Positions 20,379 to 29,757 of a stretch of 37,557 nt of DNA are shown one piece after another. How positions within the stretch are numbered: the stretch's first letter is position 1; every line of letters starts with the position of its first letter. Both the position numbers and the translations under genes were made by a program. Origin of the DNA: Oxalobacteraceae bacterium. GTDB taxonomy: Bacteria > Pseudomonadota > Gammaproteobacteria > Burkholderiales > Burkholderiaceae_D. The stretch spans positions 1 through 37,557 of the forward strand of contig JAIZVZ010000034.1 in the NCBI GenBank assembly GCA_021768485.1. The letters are read 5' to 3'. The notes under the pieces are model-generated. The model had not been told where the DNA came from. It ran no database searches and worked only from the letters and a program-made list of their open reading frames with translations.

Positions 20379-22361
20379 TTATTGCGCGCGGCTGAGCGAG
20401 GTGAGGAAATGCTCGGCATTCTGGTAGCCGATCACGCGCGCGCCCGGCAATTCCTGGCCGGCGCGATCGAAAAAGATGATGCCGGGCGGGCCGAACAATT
20501 TGAAACGCTTGAGCAAGCCCTTGTCGTCGTCGTTATTGGCCGTGACATCGGCTTGCAGCAACACCATCTCATCGAGGCGGGCCTGCACGCGCGCATCGCT
20601 GAAAGTGAGCTTTTCCATTTCCTTGCAGGAGACGCACCAGTCGGCATAAAAGTCGAACATCACGACTTTACCGCTGGCCTGGCGCAAGGCCTGCTCGAGC
20701 TCGGCATTCGATTTGACGCGCACAAACGTGACATGCGGCGCGCGGCCGGCGTTGCCGCCGCCCAGATGGGCCAGCGGCGCCCACGGATCGCGGCCGCCGG
20801 CGGCGATCCCGCTGATCTGCAATACGCCGATCAGCACGCACAGCACGCCGAAAGCCTTGCCGCGCCAGCCAGTCTGCACATCGCGCAGCAAGAACATGCC
20901 ATAACCGAGCCCCAGCGCGGCCCAGCCGAACATCTGCGCCACCGCCGGCAGCACGGGCGAGACCAGCCACAAAGCCATGGCCAGCATCAGCACGCCGAAA
21001 AAGCGCTTGACGCCCTCCATCCAGGCGCCGGCGCGCGGCAGCAGGGAACCGGCCGACAAGCCCACCAGCAGCAGCGGCACGCTCATCCCGATCGCCATCG
21101 AAAACAGCGCCGCGCCGCCGATGACGACGTCGCGCGTCTGGCTGATATAGAGCAGCGCGCCGGCCAGCGGCGCCGCCACGCACGGGCCGACGATCAGGGC
21201 CGAAATCGCGCCCATCGCGAAGACGCCGAACAATTTACCCGATCTTTGCTTTTCAGAAGCATTCACCAGCTTCGATTGCAGCGAGGATGGTACTTGCAGC
21301 TCATACAGGCCAAACATCGATCCCGACAGCAGCGCCATCAGAATGGCAAAGGCGCCGAGCACCCACGGATTTTGCAGCGTCGCCGCCAAGCCTTCGCCGG
21401 CCAGTCCGGCCGCCACGCCGAGGGCGGTATAGACCAGGGCCATGCCCAGCGCATAGGTCAGCGACAACAGGAAGGCGCGCGGCCTGCCGACCTGGCTGCC
21501 TTCGCCGACGATGATGAAAGACAAGATGGGCACCATCGGCAACACGCATGGCGTCAGCGACAGGCCCAGTCCGAGCAACAGAAACAGCGGCAGAATCGCC
21601 AGCAGCCGCCCGCTTTTCAGCGAGGCCTCGATCGCCCCGGCCTCGCTGGCGCCGCCCGCCGGCGCCGTCTCCAGCGCGCCAACAGGTGCGGCGACAGAGG
21701 TGGCAGCAGGGGAAACAGCAGTAGCAGGGGGAATAACAGTGGCCGGGGCGGACACGGCGGCGGCCGGCGCCGAGGCAGACGCCGGTCCAGCAATGACGGC
21801 GACGCTGGCCGGCAGCAGCCGGCGCGCCGCTGGCGCGGCGGCCGACACCGGTGCGGCCAGCGCCGCGCCGGCTGCCGGCGCTGCCGGCGCTATCTGCGCC
21901 GATACCTTCGGCGCCGGCCTGGCCTCGAGCGTCAGCACGGATTCCATCGGCGCATAACACAGCCCCTGATCGGCGCAGCCCTGGCCGGTCGAACTGAGCT
22001 GGAAGCTGCCATTGCCATCGACGGGAATCGTCACGGTGACGCTGTTACGGAATGTTTCGACCTCCTTTTGATAGGTCTCGTCAAACTTGATTTTACCGCG
22101 CGGAAACACCGGCGCACCGAGCCTGGCACCGCTGGCGGCAAACTTGAAGCGTTCGCGATACATATAATAGCCATCGGCGATCAGATAGGTGACGGCGACG
22201 GTCTTGCCATCCACCATTTTGGCCGAGAACTTGAAGGCTTGCGCCGGCTCGAGATATTCGGTCTCGGCCACGGCCGCGTGGTTGGCGCCGAAGGTGGCGA
22301 CCAGCACGCACAAGGCGAACAGAAACTTGCCGAGTACGTGGAAATTTTTGCTTAACTGCAT
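20379..22361 (-). CDS. dsbD: Thiol:disulfide interchange protein DsbD
   Basis: A 660-residue membrane protein that carries electrons from cytoplasmic thioredoxin to periplasmic thiol proteins. After a signal peptide (about 1-32) the N-terminal DsbD-alpha domain has the redox pair C129 and C135 (GCADQGLCYAP). The central part with about eight helices (252-520) has C272 in TPCVLP and C394 in GPCVAAP. The C-terminal thioredoxin domain has C576 and C579 in ADWCVSCK. All six functional cysteines are present. A very long Ala/Pro/Ser linker (about 148-248) joins the first two parts, much longer than in E. coli DsbD. The start is at 22361, without a strong ribosome-binding site. It follows rplQ on the same strand behind a terminator. 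Confidence 0.96.
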   Translation of the reverse strand: MQLSKNFHVLGKFLFALCVLVATFGANHAAVAETEYLEPAQAFKFSAKMVDGKTVAVTYLIADGYYMYRERFKFAASGARLGAPVFPRGKIKFDETYQKEVETFRNSVTVTIPVDGNGSFQLSSTGQGCADQGLCYAPMESVLTLEARPAPKVSAQIAPAAPAAGAALAAPVSAAAPAARRLLPASVAVIAGPASASAPAAAVSAPATVIPPATAVSPAATSVAAPVGALETAPAGGASEAGAIEASLKSGRLLAILPLFLLLGLGLSLTPCVLPMVPILSFIIVGEGSQVGRPRAFLLSLTYALGMALVYTALGVAAGLAGEGLAATLQNPWVLGAFAILMALLSGSMFGLYELQVPSSLQSKLVNASEKQRSGKLFGVFAMGAISALIVGPCVAAPLAGALLYISQTRDVVIGGAALFSMAIGMSVPLLLVGLSAGSLLPRAGAWMEGVKRFFGVLMLAMALWLVSPVLPAVAQMFGWAALGLGYGMFLLRDVQTGWRGKAFGVLCVLIGVLQISGIAAGGRDPWAPLAHLGGGNAGRAPHVTFVRVKSNAELEQALRQASGKVVMFDFYADWCVSCKEMEKLTFSDARVQARLDEMVLLQADVTANNDDDKGLLKRFKLFGPPGIIFFDRAGQELPGARVIGYQNAEHFLTSLSRAQ

Positions 22362-22372
22362 TTAATGGCCCA

Positions 22373-22392
22373 ATGAATACGCATGAATACGC
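22373..22392. repeat. Perfect tandem decamer upstream of dsbD
   Basis: ATGAATACGC is repeated exactly, 22373-22382 and 22383-22392, ending 12 bases before the dsbD start on the minus strand. It lies in the only space (about 40 bases) left between the rplQ terminator and dsbD, so it would sit in the dsbD promoter or ribosome-binding region. Confidence 0.5.
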
Positions 22393-22397
22393 TGCAC

Positions 22398-22425
22398 ATA
22401 AAACAAAAGCCAGGCATCGCCTGGC
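22398..22425 (-). terminator. Intrinsic terminator of rplQ
   Basis: On the minus strand GCCAGGC pairs with GCCTGGC around GAT, followed by TTTTGTTTTA. It is 32 bases after the rplQ stop and closes the ribosomal cluster. Confidence 0.85.
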
Positions 22426-22457
22426 TTTCGATTTTAACGCGAGAACGTTATTTTAGC

Positions 22458-22853
22458 TTACTCTACCGTTTGAACCGCGGCTTCGTCGGCAACTTCAGGA
22501 CGGTCCAGCAATTCAACATAAGCCATTGGCGCATTGTCGCCAACGCGGAAACCCATTTTCAGGATGCGCAGATAGCCGCCGTTACGGGTGGCGTAGCGTG
22601 GGCCCAGTTCGGCAAACAGTTTTTGCACGATTTCGCGATCGCGCAGGCGATCGAAAGCCAGACGCTTGTTGGCCAGGGTATCGGCCTTGCCCAGTGTCAG
22701 GATTGGTTCAACGACGCGGCGCAATTCCTTGGCCTTTGGCAGGGTTGTCTTGATGGCTTCGTGACGCAACAGGGAAACCATCATGTTGCGCAGCATCGCG
22801 AGGCGATGGGAAGAAGTACGATTGAGCTTGCGAAGACCGTGACGATGACGCAT
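22458..22853 (-). CDS. rplQ: 50S ribosomal protein L17
   Basis: A 131-residue protein beginning [17 protein letters not shown], the usual L17 start, and full length for the bacterial family. L17 lies near the peptide exit tunnel of the large subunit. It is the last gene of the ribosomal cluster, 158 bases after rpoA, with a GC hairpin in that gap and a terminator after it. The short acidic C-terminus ([12 protein letters not shown]) is normal for betaproteobacteria. Confidence 0.97.
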   Translation of the reverse strand: MRHRHGLRKLNRTSSHRLAMLRNMMVSLLRHEAIKTTLPKAKELRRVVEPILTLGKADTLANKRLAFDRLRDREIVQKLFAELGPRYATRNGGYLRILKMGFRVGDNAPMAYVELLDRPEVADEAAVQTVE

Positions 22854-22976
22854 GGTAAATCCTTTCAGTGAACAAAAATTTTAGATCCAGCTCTTCTATC
22901 GAATCGTTTGTATCGATTCGCGGACCGGTAAATAAGTGCGACGGTTAAACAGCAAATACAACAAGGGGAACAGCTA

Positions 22977-22999
22977 CGCCGCCGGACAAGCCGGCGGCG
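22977..22999 (-). terminator. GC-rich hairpin between rpoA and rplQ
   Basis: A perfect 9-bp stem, CGCCGCCGG with CCGGCGGCG, loop of five, 12 bases after the rpoA stop. No T run follows, so it may be a processing or stability element more than a terminator. Confidence 0.5.
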
Positions 23000-23011
23000 C
23001 TTACGACAAAA

Positions 23012-23989
23012 TTACTTTTCCAGGCCGGCAGGCGGCCAGTTTTCGAGCTTCATGCCCAAGGTCAGGCCGCGCGAAGCGAGCACTTCCTTGATTTCGTTGA
23101 GCGATTTACGGCCCAGGTTAGGCGTTTTGAGCAATTCGTTTTCGCTGCGTTGAATCAGATCGCCGATGTAGTAGATGTTTTCGGCTTTCAGGCAGTTGGC
23201 CGAACGGACCGTCAATTCGAGGTCGTCGACCGGACGCAGCAGCAACGGATCGACTTGCGGTGCGCGCGATGGGGCTTCCAGCGCAGCTTCCGTGCCTTCC
23301 AGGGCAGCAAACACGTTCAATTGATCGACCAACACGCGCGCCGACTGGCGAATCGCTTCTTCCGGCGAGATCACGCCGTTGGTTTCGATATTGAGGATCA
23401 GCTTGTCGAGGTCGGTGCGTTGTTCGACGCGCGCCGATTCGACGAAATACGATACCCGGCGCACTGGCGAGAACGAAGCGTCCAGGATGATGCGGCCGAT
23501 GGTCTTGTTGGTGTCTTCGGACAGGCGGCGCACGTTACCAGGAACGTAGCCGCGGCCTTTTTCGACCTTGATCGTCATGTCCAGCTTGCCGCCGGCAGTC
23601 AGATGCGCGATCACGTGATCTGGATTGATCAGCTCGACGTCATGCGGCAGATCGATGTCGGAAGCGCGGATGGCGCCTTCGCCTTCTTTTTTCAGGGTCA
23701 GGACGACGGAATCACGGTTGTGGACCTTGAAGACCACACCCTTCAGATTCAACAGAATATCGACCACGTCTTCTTGTACGCCATCGAGCGACGAGTATTC
23801 ATGCACGACACCGGCGATCGTCACTTCGGTTGGCGCATAGCCGACCATCGACGACAGCAATACACGGCGCAAGGCGTTACCCAGCGTGTGGCCGTAGCCG
23901 CGCTCGAATGGCTCCATCACGACTTTTGCGTGACTGGCGCCGAGGGCTTCAACATCGATAATACGGGGTTTCAACAGACTGTTTTGCAT
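23012..23989 (-). CDS. rpoA: RNA polymerase alpha subunit
   Basis: A 325-residue alpha subunit. The N-terminal domain (about 1-235) dimerises and nucleates polymerase assembly; it contains [20 protein letters not shown], one of the most conserved stretches. After a linker the C-terminal domain (about 250-315) has [19 protein letters not shown] and [17 protein letters not shown], which contact UP elements and activators. Full length. AAGGA precedes the ATG at 23989. The gap to rpsD is 149 bases with a terminator-like hairpin, so alpha may be made from readthrough or a promoter in that gap. Confidence 0.98.
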   Translation of the reverse strand: MQNSLLKPRIIDVEALGASHAKVVMEPFERGYGHTLGNALRRVLLSSMVGYAPTEVTIAGVVHEYSSLDGVQEDVVDILLNLKGVVFKVHNRDSVVLTLKKEGEGAIRASDIDLPHDVELINPDHVIAHLTAGGKLDMTIKVEKGRGYVPGNVRRLSEDTNKTIGRIILDASFSPVRRVSYFVESARVEQRTDLDKLILNIETNGVISPEEAIRQSARVLVDQLNVFAALEGTEAALEAPSRAPQVDPLLLRPVDDLELTVRSANCLKAENIYYIGDLIQRSENELLKTPNLGRKSLNEIKEVLASRGLTLGMKLENWPPAGLEK

Positions 23990-24086
23990 CTTATGTCCTT
24001 TTCAATACCCTCGGCTCGTTACACCGATAAGGCTGATGGATGATCAATAAAGCGAACTGATTTGGCCAGGCAATCACGCCGGCGGA

Positions 24087-24126
24087 TAAAACGAAAACGC
24101 CCGCACGACCAGAAGCCGTGCAGGCG
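24087..24126 (-). terminator. Intrinsic terminator between rpsD and rpoA
   Basis: On the minus strand CGCCTGCAC pairs with GTGCGGGCG around 11 bases, followed by TTTTCGTTTTA. One T-G pair holds only in the minus-strand RNA and would be a C-A mismatch in the other strand, which shows the direction. Confidence 0.8.
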
Positions 24127-24138
24127 GATACTGCAATA

Positions 24139-24762
24139 TTAACGGGAATACAATTCGACGATCAGCGATTCATTGACGTCCATCGCGATTTCGCTGCGAT
24201 CTGGAATCGATTTGAATGTGCCTTCCATCTTCTTGGCATCAACCGAAACCCAGCTTGCCATGCCGACTTGTTCTGCCAGCGACAGCGCTTCGACGATACG
24301 CACTTGCTTCTTCGATTTTTCACGGACGGCGATGATGTCGCCAACCTTGACTTGGTAAGAAGCGATGTTGACCACGATGCCGTTGACGGTGAATGCCTTG
24401 TGGCTGACCAGCTGACGCGCTTCAGCGCGGGTCGAACCGAAGCCCATGCGGTAGCAGACATTGTCCAGACGCGTTTCGAGCAACTTCAACAGCGTTTCGC
24501 CGGTGTTGCCCTTGCGACGGTCGGCTTCAGCGAAATAACGACGGAACTGACGTTCCAGGATGCCGTACATACGTTTGACCTTTTGCTTTTCGCGCAATTG
24601 GTTGCCGTAGTCGGAGGTACGGGCACCGGATTTGACACCGTGCTGACCTGGTTTGACGTCGAGCTTGCACTTCGAGTCCAGCGAGCGGCGGGCGCTCTTC
24701 AAGAACAGGTCAGTGCCTTCACGGCGGGAAAGTTTTGCCTTTGGTCCAATATAACGTGCCAC
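24139..24762 (-). CDS. rpsD: 30S ribosomal protein S4
   Basis: A 207-residue protein starting [16 protein letters not shown] with the S4 RNA-binding domain at about 97-160. S4 nucleates assembly of the small subunit and in many bacteria represses its own operon. The start codon is GTG (24762-24760), with AAGGA eight bases upstream; no ATG fits the family start. The leader before it is 280 bases long and has a hairpin, a perfect -10 box and a terminator. Product very certain. Confidence 0.98.
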   Translation of the reverse strand: MARYIGPKAKLSRREGTDLFLKSARRSLDSKCKLDVKPGQHGVKSGARTSDYGNQLREKQKVKRMYGILERQFRRYFAEADRRKGNTGETLLKLLETRLDNVCYRMGFGSTRAEARQLVSHKAFTVNGIVVNIASYQVKVGDIIAVREKSKKQVRIVEALSLAEQVGMASWVSVDAKKMEGTFKSIPDRSEIAMDVNESLIVELYSR

Positions 24763-24846
24763 GATAATTCCTTTTAAGTATATAACGCCCCAGTCGCATG
24801 ACTAGACGTATAGTCCGCTCTGCGTACAAGCGAACGGTGGGCTTAA

Positions 24847-24878
24847 GAACAAAAACCCGCCAAAAATGCGATGGCGGG
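24847..24878 (-). terminator. Terminator or attenuator in the rpsD leader
   Basis: On the minus strand CCCGCCA pairs with TGGCGGG around nine bases, followed by TTTTTGTT. It lies 165 bases after rpsK and 85 before rpsD, and 25 bases downstream of a perfect TATAAT. Confidence 0.8.
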
Positions 24879-24903
24879 CTCTACAACCAACAATTAGCCG
24901 AAG

Positions 24904-24934
24904 ATTATAACCAATTTAGCCAATGTCGTGTGAA
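24904..24934 (-). promoter_or_regulatory. Possible rpsD promoter with a perfect TATAAT
   Basis: On the minus strand TATAAT (24909-24904) is preceded by TTCACA (24934-24929) with a 19-base spacer, longer than the ideal 17. Transcription would begin near 24897 and meet the terminator at 24847-24878 almost at once. Confidence 0.5.
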
Positions 24935-24977
24935 AACACGCCATTTACTTGACATGAGTCAGAAATCTAGCGGGATC

Positions 24978-25006
24978 TTTCCTCTTTCCATGACGGAAAG
25001 AGGAAA
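24978..25006. repeat. 12-bp perfect hairpin between rpsK and rpsD
   Basis: TTTCCTCTTTCC and GGAAAGAGGAAA are exact inverted copies around five bases, 36 bases after the rpsK stop. No T run follows on either side. It is one of the longest perfect stems in the window and could protect the rpsK message from 3' decay or be a protein-binding site. Confidence 0.6.
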
Positions 25007-25042
25007 TCGGTGCCACGCATGGCTCCCGCGCAGCAGATTGTC

Positions 25043-25447
25043 TTAGATACGACGACGCTTAGGAGGACGGCAACCGTTGTGCGGAACTGGTGTCACGTCT
25101 TGAATCTCGGTGATCTTGATGCCGAGGTTGTTCAAGGCACGAACAGCCGATTCGCGACCAGGACCTGGGCCCTTGATACGCACTTCGAGGTTCTTGACGC
25201 CGCATTCGATCGCCACTTTACCAGCAGCTTCTGCAGCAACCTGCGCTGCAAACGGAGTCGATTTACGGGAGCCCTTGAAACCAGCGCCACCCGATGTCGC
25301 CCATGACAAGGCATTGCCTTGGCGATCGGTAATCGTAATGATGGTGTTGTTAAAGGACGCATGCACGTGTGCAATGCCTTCGGCAACATTCTTTTTAACT
25401 TTTTTACGCACACGTGCTGCTGCGGCGCTGTTTTGGGCTTTTGCCAT
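25043..25447 (-). CDS. rpsK: 30S ribosomal protein S11
   Basis: A 134-residue protein with the usual S11 core ([20 protein letters not shown] and [19 protein letters not shown]) and the basic C-terminus PPKRRRI. S11 sits in the platform of the small subunit and helps select tRNA. It is 55 bases after rpsM, with a hairpin in the gap, and is followed by a long leader before rpsD. Confidence 0.98.
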   Translation of the reverse strand: MAKAQNSAAAARVRKKVKKNVAEGIAHVHASFNNTIITITDRQGNALSWATSGGAGFKGSRKSTPFAAQVAAEAAGKVAIECGVKNLEVRIKGPGPGRESAVRALNNLGIKITEIQDVTPVPHNGCRPPKRRRI

Positions 25448-25476
25448 AATCTTTATCCTAAAATCCGACGACTAAT

Positions 25477-25500
25477 CAAATGCGCGAGTGTGCGCATTTG
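25477..25500 (-). terminator. Hairpin between rpsM and rpsK
   Basis: CAAATGCGC and GCGCATTTG form a perfect 9-bp stem around six bases, two bases after the rpsM stop. The minus strand continues ATTAGTCG, without a T run, so termination is doubtful. Confidence 0.45.
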
Positions 25501-25502
25501 GA

Positions 25503-25868
25503 TTATTTCTTCAGCGATTGCGCTGCCTTACGCGGGCCCTTGCGAGTCCGTGCATTAGTGCGGGTGCGTTGACCACGGCAAGGCAGACCCTTGCGGTGAC
25601 GCATGCCCCGGTAGCAACCCAAATCCATCAGACGCTTGATGTTCATCGACACTTCACGACGCAAGTCGCCTTCGACGACGAACTTACCGATCTCGTCGCG
25701 CAGCTTTTCGAGCTCGTTGTCATCAAGATCTTTGATCTTTTTGGTTGTAGGAACACCGGTTGTGTCGCAAATTGCTTGCGCACGAGGGCGGCCAACACCG
25801 TAAATTGCGGTCAAACCGATAACGGTGTGTTGATGATTTGGGATATTAACCCCTGCGATACGTGCCAT
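25503..25868 (-). CDS. rpsM: 30S ribosomal protein S13
   Basis: A 121-residue S13 starting [14 protein letters not shown], with the helix-two-turns-helix region ([12 protein letters not shown]) and the family motif [21 protein letters not shown] near the end. It lies in the head of the small subunit and touches P-site tRNA and the large subunit. It is 27 bases after rpmJ. Confidence 0.98.
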   Translation of the reverse strand: MARIAGVNIPNHQHTVIGLTAIYGVGRPRAQAICDTTGVPTTKKIKDLDDNELEKLRDEIGKFVVEGDLRREVSMNIKRLMDLGCYRGMRHRKGLPCRGQRTRTNARTRKGPRKAAQSLKK

Positions 25869-25895
25869 TCGTTATTCCTCGATCAATAACGTTAA

Positions 25896-26009
25896 TTAAC
25901 CTTGGCGCTGTTTATGGCGCGGCTCGATACAAATGACTCGAACTACGCCTTTGCGCTTGATGATCTTGCAATTGCGGCAAATCCGCTTGACTGATGCGAG
26001 AACTTTCAT
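25896..26009 (-). CDS. rpmJ: 50S ribosomal protein L36
   Basis: A 37-residue protein read directly from the minus strand: [15 protein letters not shown] then a basic middle and [13 protein letters not shown]11, C14, C27 and H32 form the zinc ribbon, so this is the zinc-binding (C+) form. It lies between infA and rpsM, its usual place. By contrast S14 in this cluster is the zinc-free type, so zinc shortage would affect L36 first. Confidence 0.95.
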   Translation of the reverse strand: MKVLASVKRICRNCKIIKRKGVVRVICIEPRHKQRQG

Positions 26010-26056
26010 TGTTGCCCTCTTTCTTACGTTTTTTGGTGGTGCGCTTTGCAGCGTTT

Positions 26057-26275
26057 CTACTTAGTACGGAACACGATTCGTGCCCGGCTCAAATCATAAG
26101 GTGTCAATTCCACGGTCACTTTATCGCCCGGCAGAATCCGAATATAGTTCATTCGCATTTTGCCGGAAATGTGACCGAGGACAACGTGCCCATTTTCCAA
26201 CTTGACTCTAAATGTTGCATTCGGAAGATTCTCAAGAATCTCGCCCTGCATCTGAATTACGTCGTCTTTTGCCAT
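26057..26275 (-). CDS. infA: Translation initiation factor IF-1
   Basis: A 72-residue S1-fold (OB) protein, [15 protein letters not shown] at the start and [17 protein letters not shown] at the end, full length. IF-1 binds the A site of the small subunit and aids start-codon selection. The position between secY and rpmJ is usual for betaproteobacteria. A second infA copy elsewhere is common in this group but cannot be judged here. Confidence 0.97.
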   Translation of the reverse strand: MAKDDVIQMQGEILENLPNATFRVKLENGHVVLGHISGKMRMNYIRILPGDKVTVELTPYDLSRARIVFRTK

Positions 26276-26299
26276 TCGTCTATTCGTTATCCTGGGCGC

Positions 26300-27634
26300 T
26301 TATCGCGTCGGACTTCCGCCCTTGAAATTTGATTTACGAAGCAGCGAATCATACTGCTGCGACATCACGTAGTTCTGTACTTGCGCCATAAAGTCCATCG
26401 TTACCACCACAATAATGAGCAACGACGTCCCACCGAAGTAAAACGGCACCTTCCAACGAGCTATCAAAAATTCAGGCAACAAACAGACCAGGGTAATGTA
26501 GACGCCGCCAGCGAGGGTCAAACGCATCAAAATCCGGTCTATATATCGAGCAGTCTGGTCGCCCGGACGAATGCCCGGAATGAACGCACCACTCTTCTTC
26601 AAATTATCCGCAGTTTCCTTGCTGTTAAACACCAGCGCGGTATAAAAGAAGCAGAAAAACATAATCGCTATTGCGTACAGCAGAGCATGAATCGGTTCGC
26701 CAGGTCCGAGGGACCCTGCAAGATCCTTCAGGAAACGAATCGCCGGATTATTGACGTCGCCACCTGCCGTGAACCATTGCGTGATCGTTGCCGGGAACAA
26801 AATAATCGACGAGGCAAAGATCGGCGGAATCACACCAGCCATATTCAGCTTCAGCGGCAAATGACTGCTTTGCCCACCGTAGACTTTATTACCAACCTGA
26901 CGCTTGGCGTAGTTGACCAGAATCTTGCGCTGGCCACGTTCGACAAACACCACAAAATACGTGACGAAGGCCGCAATGATGCAGATGACGATCGCGATAA
27001 TCGGGTGCATCGCACCGGTATTGACCAGCTGAACCATGCCGCCCAGTGCATTGGGCAAACCAGCTGCGATACCGGCAAAAATGATGATCGAAATACCGTT
27101 ACCAAGACCACGCTCGGTAATTTGCTCGCCCAACCACATCAAGAACATCGTCCCGGTCAACAGCGTCACGACCGTCGTCAGACGGAACGCCATGCCCGGG
27201 TCAAGTACCAGACCCTGTTGCGACTCCAGTGTCGCAGCGATGGCAAAGCCCTGCACCATCGCCAGCACCACCGTGCCATAACGCGTATATTGCGTGATCT
27301 TGCGCCGTCCGGATTCGCCTTCTTTTTTCAGCGCTTCCATCTGTGGCGACACGATCGACATCAGTTGCATGATGATCGATGCCGAAATATACGGCATGAT
27401 GCCCAGTGCAAAGACGGTGAAACGCGATAAGGCGCCGCCGGAAAACATATTGAACATCCCCAGGATACCGCCCTGGTTTCTGTTAAATAACTGAGCCAAT
27501 TGCGTCGGATCGATCCCTGGAACAGGAATATGTGCGCCAATCCGATACACTACCAGTGCGCCGAGTAAAAACCACAGGCGACCCCATGGGAATCCCGCGG
27601 CAGCACCTTTCGCCAACTGTGAACTAGTTGCCAA
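26300..27634 (-). CDS. secY: Protein translocase subunit SecY
   Basis: A 444-residue inner-membrane channel with ten helices, the core of the SecYEG translocon. Recognisable parts are [11 protein letters not shown] after helix 1, [12 protein letters not shown] in helix 2, [16 protein letters not shown]-type cytoplasmic loop ([16 protein letters not shown]), and [19 protein letters not shown] near helices 8-9. The start codon is TTG (27634-27632), preceded by GGAG at six bases; no ATG or GTG fits nearby and the first residues ([10 protein letters not shown]) match the family. A weak start may limit SecY compared with its ribosomal neighbours. Confidence 0.96.
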   Translation of the reverse strand: MATSSQLAKGAAAGFPWGRLWFLLGALVVYRIGAHIPVPGIDPTQLAQLFNRNQGGILGMFNMFSGGALSRFTVFALGIMPYISASIIMQLMSIVSPQMEALKKEGESGRRKITQYTRYGTVVLAMVQGFAIAATLESQQGLVLDPGMAFRLTTVVTLLTGTMFLMWLGEQITERGLGNGISIIIFAGIAAGLPNALGGMVQLVNTGAMHPIIAIVICIIAAFVTYFVVFVERGQRKILVNYAKRQVGNKVYGGQSSHLPLKLNMAGVIPPIFASSIILFPATITQWFTAGGDVNNPAIRFLKDLAGSLGPGEPIHALLYAIAIMFFCFFYTALVFNSKETADNLKKSGAFIPGIRPGDQTARYIDRILMRLTLAGGVYITLVCLLPEFLIARWKVPFYFGGTSLLIIVVVTMDFMAQVQNYVMSQQYDSLLRKSNFKGGSPTR

Positions 27635-27657
27635 TTTGTGCTCCGATCAAACTTGCT

Positions 27658-28089
27658 TTAAGCAATCGAACCGCCAACGGCTTCAATTGCCGCTTTTGCA
27701 CCCTTGGAGGCGGTCAAACCGGTCAATGTGACTTTTTTGGTCAATTCGCCGGACAAAATCACACGTACATCGCGGGCCAGCACGCCGATAACGCCAGCTT
27801 GCTTCAAGACCAGGATGTCGATGTCGGTTACAGCCAGTTTTTCCAGGTCGGACAAACGGACTTCTGCCTTGAATGTTGCGTGCGGGGATTTGAAACCACG
27901 CTTTGGCAGACGCCGTTGCAAAGGCATTTGACCGCCTTCGAAACCGACCTTATGGAAACCGCCCGAACGCGATTTTTGACCCTTGTGACCACGGCCGGCA
28001 GTTTTACCGATGCCAGAGCCGATACCGCGACCGACGCGACGCTTTGCGTGCTTGGCGCCATCTGCAGGTTGAATAGTGTTCAATTCCAT
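27658..28089 (-). CDS. rplO: 50S ribosomal protein L15
   Basis: A 143-residue protein, [20 protein letters not shown], with the Gly/Arg/Lys-rich N-terminal arm ([19 protein letters not shown]) that runs into 23S rRNA. The start at 28089 leaves GGAG six bases upstream; an in-frame ATG three bases earlier has a poorer spacing. It is placed 27 bases after rpmD and 23 before secY. Confidence 0.97.
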   Translation of the reverse strand: MELNTIQPADGAKHAKRRVGRGIGSGIGKTAGRGHKGQKSRSGGFHKVGFEGGQMPLQRRLPKRGFKSPHATFKAEVRLSDLEKLAVTDIDILVLKQAGVIGVLARDVRVILSGELTKKVTLTGLTASKGAKAAIEAVGGSIA

Positions 28090-28116
28090 CATTTGCTCCG
28101 TTCGCAAGCGCAAGGC

Positions 28117-28296
28117 TTACGCAACAACTTTAACGAGATACGATACTTTATTGATCATGCCGCGTACCGATGGTGTGTCTTGCAATTCGGAAACCGAATT
28201 GACACGACGCAGACCGAGACCGCGAACAGTCGCACGATGGGATTCGCGCGTACCGATCAAGCCTTTGACTAATTGCACTTTGACTGTTTTTGTCAT
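28117..28296 (-). CDS. rpmD: 50S ribosomal protein L30
   Basis: A 59-residue protein, [20 protein letters not shown], of the short bacterial type. The family fold lies in [15 protein letters not shown] and the C-terminal beta strand SYLVKVV. The frame is open upstream into rpsE, but the start at 28296 is ten bases after the rpsE stop and fits the family. Confidence 0.96.
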   Translation of the reverse strand: MTKTVKVQLVKGLIGTRESHRATVRGLGLRRVNSVSELQDTPSVRGMINKVSYLVKVVA

Positions 28297-28306
28297 GTCG
28301 TTCGCC

Positions 28307-28825
28307 TTAACCGAGAATGTCTTCAACCGATTTGCCGCGCTTGGCTGCAATTTCGGATGGGGTGCTCATCTTCGACAAACCGTCCAGTGTCGCACGCACC
28401 ATGTTGTACGGGTTGCTCGAACCGGTCGATTTCGCGACCACGTCGGTAACACCGAGTACTTCAAAAATAGCGCGCATCGCACCGCCGGCAATGACGCCGG
28501 TACCTGGCTTGGCAGGATTCATCAGCACCTTGGAGGCGCCGTGACGGCCGGTCACCGTGTGTTGCAAAGTACCGTCTTTCAACGACACTTTCATCAAATT
28601 GCGACGCGCTTCTTCCATCGCCTTTTGCACTGCCACTGGCACTTCTTTCGACTTGCCCTTGCCCATGCCGATGCGACCATCTCCATCGCCGACCACGGTC
28701 AACGCCGCAAAGCCCATGATACGACCACCCTTAACCACTTTGGTTACGCGGTTGATCGCGATCATCTTCTCGCGCATGCCATCATCGGGCTTGTCGCTTT
28801 GCATTTTCGCTTGCATTTTTGCCAT
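28307..28825 (-). CDS. rpsE: 30S ribosomal protein S5
   Basis: A 172-residue S5. The N-terminal double-stranded RNA-binding domain contains [20 protein letters not shown] and the loop [14 protein letters not shown], where changes affect spectinomycin response and accuracy in other bacteria. The C-terminal domain has the [12 protein letters not shown] helix. Located 12 bases after rplR and ten before rpmD. Confidence 0.98.
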   Translation of the reverse strand: MAKMQAKMQSDKPDDGMREKMIAINRVTKVVKGGRIMGFAALTVVGDGDGRIGMGKGKSKEVPVAVQKAMEEARRNLMKVSLKDGTLQHTVTGRHGASKVLMNPAKPGTGVIAGGAMRAIFEVLGVTDVVAKSTGSSNPYNMVRATLDGLSKMSTPSEIAAKRGKSVEDILG

Positions 28826-28837
28826 GACGATTCTTCC

Positions 28838-29200
28838 TTAGAACTTCAGACCGGCTTCACGCGCGGCTTCCGCCAGCGCCTTCACACGACCGTGGTAACG
28901 GAAACCGGAGCGATCGAACGCAACTTCGGTAATCCCTGCTTTCAGTGCTTTTTCAGCAACGCGCTTGCCGACCAGTGCGGCAGCGGCAGCGTTACCACCC
29001 TTGCCGGACTTGCCTGCCAATTCGGTGCGAACATCGACTTCGAGCGTCGAAGCCGAAACCAGAACCTTTGCATCCGGGCTGATCAAGCTAGCGTAGATGT
29101 GCAAATTGGTACGGTGCACCGACAAGCGGTTGACCTTCAATTCTGCGATTTTGGCACGGGTTTGACGTCCGCGGCGCAGCCGTGATTGTTTCTTATCCAT
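28838..29200 (-). CDS. rplR: 50S ribosomal protein L18
   Basis: A 120-residue protein, [20 protein letters not shown], that binds 5S rRNA with L5 and brings it into the large subunit. The C-terminus [17 protein letters not shown] is typical. Two ATG codons lie in tandem (29203 and 29200); the second has the better distance to AGGGG and fits the family. Confidence 0.97.
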   Translation of the reverse strand: MDKKQSRLRRGRQTRAKIAELKVNRLSVHRTNLHIYASLISPDAKVLVSASTLEVDVRTELAGKSGKGGNAAAAALVGKRVAEKALKAGITEVAFDRSGFRYHGRVKALAEAAREAGLKF

Positions 29201-29213
29201 CATCAGCCCCTAA

Positions 29214-29747
29214 TTACTTCTTCTTAGTTTCTTTAAGCTTAACCACTTCGTCCGCATAACGGACACCCTTGCCCTTGTAAGGCTCAGGACTGCGGTAAGC
29301 ACGAACTTCGGCGGCAACCTGACCAACTTGTTGCTTATCGATACCCTTGATCAGGATTTCGGTTTGCGTTGGTGTCGCACACGTAACGCCGGCTGGCATT
29401 GCGTGAATCACTGGATGAGAAAAACCCAGCGACAGGTTGAGCTTGTCGCCCTGAGCCTGAGCGCGATACCCCACGCCGACCAGAGTCAGTTTGCGTTCAA
29501 AACCCTTGGTTACGCCGGTGACCATGTTGTTGACCAGGGCGCGCAGCGTGCCGGACATCGCATTGGCTTCGCGGCTGTCGTCGGCAACGTCGAAACTCAG
29601 CGTGCCGTCCTTGTTTTCCACCTTGACCAGGCCGGTAAGCGGCTGGGAAAGCGAGCCCAATGGGCCTTTTACTGTAATCGCTGCTGCAGTGATCGTCGCT
29701 TGCGCGTCGGCTGGCAGTGCGATTGGCATTTTAGCTACTCGAGACAT
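29214..29747 (-). CDS. rplF: 50S ribosomal protein L6
   Basis: A 177-residue protein starting [16 protein letters not shown], with two repeated L6 domains (about 10-82 and 90-165). The C-terminal signature [16 protein letters not shown] marks the contact with 23S rRNA near the sarcin-ricin loop. The family start at 29747 is ten bases after the rpsH stop and has GGAG upstream. Confidence 0.97.
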   Translation of the reverse strand: MSRVAKMPIALPADAQATITAAAITVKGPLGSLSQPLTGLVKVENKDGTLSFDVADDSREANAMSGTLRALVNNMVTGVTKGFERKLTLVGVGYRAQAQGDKLNLSLGFSHPVIHAMPAGVTCATPTQTEILIKGIDKQQVGQVAAEVRAYRSPEPYKGKGVRYADEVVKLKETKKK

Positions 29748-29757
29748 CGTTCGCTCC

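Noticed and set aside
20382-22355. Open frame of 657 codons on the plus strand opposite dsbD
   Set aside because: It is a mirror of the dsbD codon pattern in GC-rich DNA. The translation is rich in His, Gln and Arg without any family signature, while dsbD has all its cysteine motifs.
28076-29185. Plus-strand frame of 369 codons opposite rpmD, rpsE and rplR
   Set aside because: It runs across three certain ribosomal genes and their gaps and has no recognisable content.
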